Below are positions 62,860-64,000 of a stretch of 64,000 bases of DNA, one piece after another. A program made the translations under genes and the position numbers. The stretch covers positions 1 through 64,000 of the forward strand of contig VRUI01000007.1 in assembly GCA_019456225.1 (NCBI GenBank), given 5' to 3'. The notes under the pieces were generated by a model that worked only from the letters and a program-made list of their open reading frames with translations, searched no databases and was not told the DNA's origin. This stretch comes from Planctomycetota bacterium (GTDB lineage Bacteria; Planctomycetota; Phycisphaerae; Sedimentisphaerales; Anaerohalosphaeraceae). Position 1 is the stretch's first letter; each line of letters opens with the position of its first letter.

Positions 62860-64000
62860 TTATCCGTTTTTATTGAATATTACACTCCAGCCAGATTCGT
62901 TCTTCCTCTGAGAAGTGTCACGTGCCTTAACCCTGTAATCACGATTCGTGAAAGGACCATCAATTTCAGAGAGCCAGAATGTATCAGTTACCCAGCCACT
63001 GTTTTCGTGGGTACTGGCTTCCTCGAAGTAGTATTCTACCTCAAAGCCCTGCGGATCGACAGACGGCCCGATTTCCGCAAAATCCCACCAGCCTAATTGA
63101 TCACATAGGCTAAGATCAATGTCGACCGGCCTACACTCGGATCGCTCAATTCTAAGCCAGACCGGAACAGGCGGAGCCTCAGTGTCACCATCGTCAGGAA
63201 CGAGTTCGGCAATGGCGGTCGCTCTACCGGAAGGAGCACTTACGCTCTTATTGGAACTCTTATCCCACATCATAACATAATAGGTGTATTCTTCATCTGG
63301 GATTAACCTGTTATCTGCCAAATTACCGTCAGTCCATGTCAGACCGCCTTGAGCTTCTGTTTCCCAGTCTCTGGATGCAAGCGTAGCCCCTGTAACAGGA
63401 TCGATTCTCATGAACTTGTAATATACTTCCTTGCCCTGAGGATCGACACCTTGCTGAGCGGTCATACTGATCGTAGGATAAGGATCGCCGACCATCGCAG
63501 AGGCATAAGGAGGACCGTATTCAAGATAAACCATCGTTTCGACTTCTGGGTCTACTTCGGTATCAATCTCTATCTTGAAGGCGAAGTCTGCTCTTGGTTT
63601 TACAACACCGTCAAAATCTACGCCCATCAAGATGCTTCCGTAAATACCTGTAACCTCAGGCGGGAAGTCATCATCGCTGGTCCATATAAAGCCGACCTTC
63701 GAATAATCCGTCTTATTACCAGAGGCATCACGAGTCCTTACTACAAACTTATAGGTCGATTCAAGGTCAAGACCACTAACCGCAAAGGTGTTATCGGTTA
63801 TCCATCCACTGTCATAAGTCGAACCGGCACCTTCACCTTCGAACTGGTACTCAACATCAGTGCCCCACCATGCGTCAACGGCCAGCTTAGCGGTCATTGT
63901 CGCAGATGTAGGATCACCATCGACAAGAGCAGGTTCACCATTGACTGCCCACTCGGCGGCGTCCGACATCGGTGCCTCTGTATCGGAAATGAACCAGCAC
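62860..64000 (-). CDS. Repeat-containing secreted protein with Fn3-like units, partial
   Basis: Open to the right edge (380 codons visible); the 5' end is missing, and the apparent start at 63969 is inside the gene because the codons before it read FISDTEAP. Three to four units of about 110 residues, each starting DTEAP or similar and holding patterns such as VEYQFEGEGAGSTYDSGWIT, LESTYKFVVRTRDASGN and RDYRVKARDTSQRKNESGWS: Fn3-like beta-sandwiches of the kind that repeat in planctomycete surface proteins. Acidic. Function unknown, possibly adhesion or carbohydrate binding. Ends 50 bp before a strong terminator. Confidence 0.8.
   Translation of the reverse strand, partial: CWFISDTEAPMSDAAEWAVNGEPALVDGDPTSATMTAKLAVDAWWGTDVEYQFEGEGAGSTYDSGWITDNTFAVSGLDLESTYKFVVRTRDASGNKTDYSKVGFIWTSDDDFPPEVTGIYGSILMGVDFDGVVKPRADFAFKIEIDTEVDPEVETMVYLEYGPPYASAMVGDPYPTISMTAQQGVDPQGKEVYYKFMRIDPVTGATLASRDWETEAQGGLTWTDGNLADNRLIPDEEYTYYVMMWDKSSNKSVSAPSGRATAIAELVPDDGDTEAPPVPVWLRIERSECRPVDIDLSLCDQLGWWDFAEIGPSVDPQGFEVEYYFEEASTHENSGWVTDTFWLSEIDGPFTNRDYRVKARDTSQRKNESGWSVIFNKNG

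Overview
The window looks like chromosomal DNA of a planctomycete, most likely class Phycisphaerae (Sedimentisphaerales-like); this is inference from gene content, not a database match. The pointers are an exported PQQ-like beta-propeller protein with the WPQWRG start, a DUF1571 protein, a prepilin fused to a LamG domain, a PEP-CTERM protein, a Ser/Thr kinase with the usual planctomycete N-terminal extension, an SLC6-type sodium symporter, and unusual type IV pilus/type II secretion gene sets. No rRNA, tRNA, CRISPR array or intact insertion sequence was seen. Many genes start with GTG or TTG behind a good GGAG.

Layout. 0-7.5 kb: the 5' part of a release-factor-like gene running off the left edge, a DUF1638 gene with an apparently leaderless promoter, a small exported protein next to a large exported TPR-like protein, an M28 peptidase lipoprotein, a STAS-like protein, and long repeat-rich intergenic stretches. 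7.5-11.5 kb: a radical SAM/protein kinase operon, a 49-residue protein gene and a membrane c-type haem sensor. 11.5-17.4 kb: a pilT - degenerate pilB-like - cvpA-like operon and mgtE. 17.6-26.9 kb: a surface-glycan region with glycosyltransferases, a B12-binding-type radical SAM enzyme, two methyltransferases, two polytopic membrane proteins and a broken methyltransferase/glycosyltransferase gene. 27-32.6 kb: two aldose 1-epimerases (one a lipoprotein) and an amidohydrolase paired with a sodium symporter. 32.6-43 kb: housekeeping genes carA, carB, nadE, a PQQ-like protein, a MATE exporter and rnd. 43-49.9 kb: a TetR-regulated RND efflux operon with a readable promoter and operator. 50-51.6 kb: a HEPN/MNT toxin-antitoxin pair whose toxin is frameshifted, and a DUF1571 protein. 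51.9-62.6 kb: a type IV pilus/type II secretion cluster on the minus strand (ATPase, inner-membrane platform, four prepilins, PilX-like, PilM-PilN fusion, PilO, secretin) with a PEP-CTERM gene inside. The right edge cuts a repeat-containing secreted protein.

How the parts fit. The two pilus gene sets probably work together: the 51.9-62.6 kb cluster supplies a complete core apart from the prepilin peptidase, and the 12-15.6 kb operon supplies the retraction ATPase plus a membrane-anchored ATPase relative that has lost its nucleotide-binding residues. The glycan region reads as lipid-linked sugar transfer and modification.

The most unusual non-coding feature is the density of short intergenic repeat elements. 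At least four share one architecture: short word-like direct repeats, then a hairpin whose stem sequence differs from copy to copy while pairing is kept, then GC(T)ATTTT. Other word-like repeats, a 71-bp tandem repeat and a 28-bp tandem repeat also occur.
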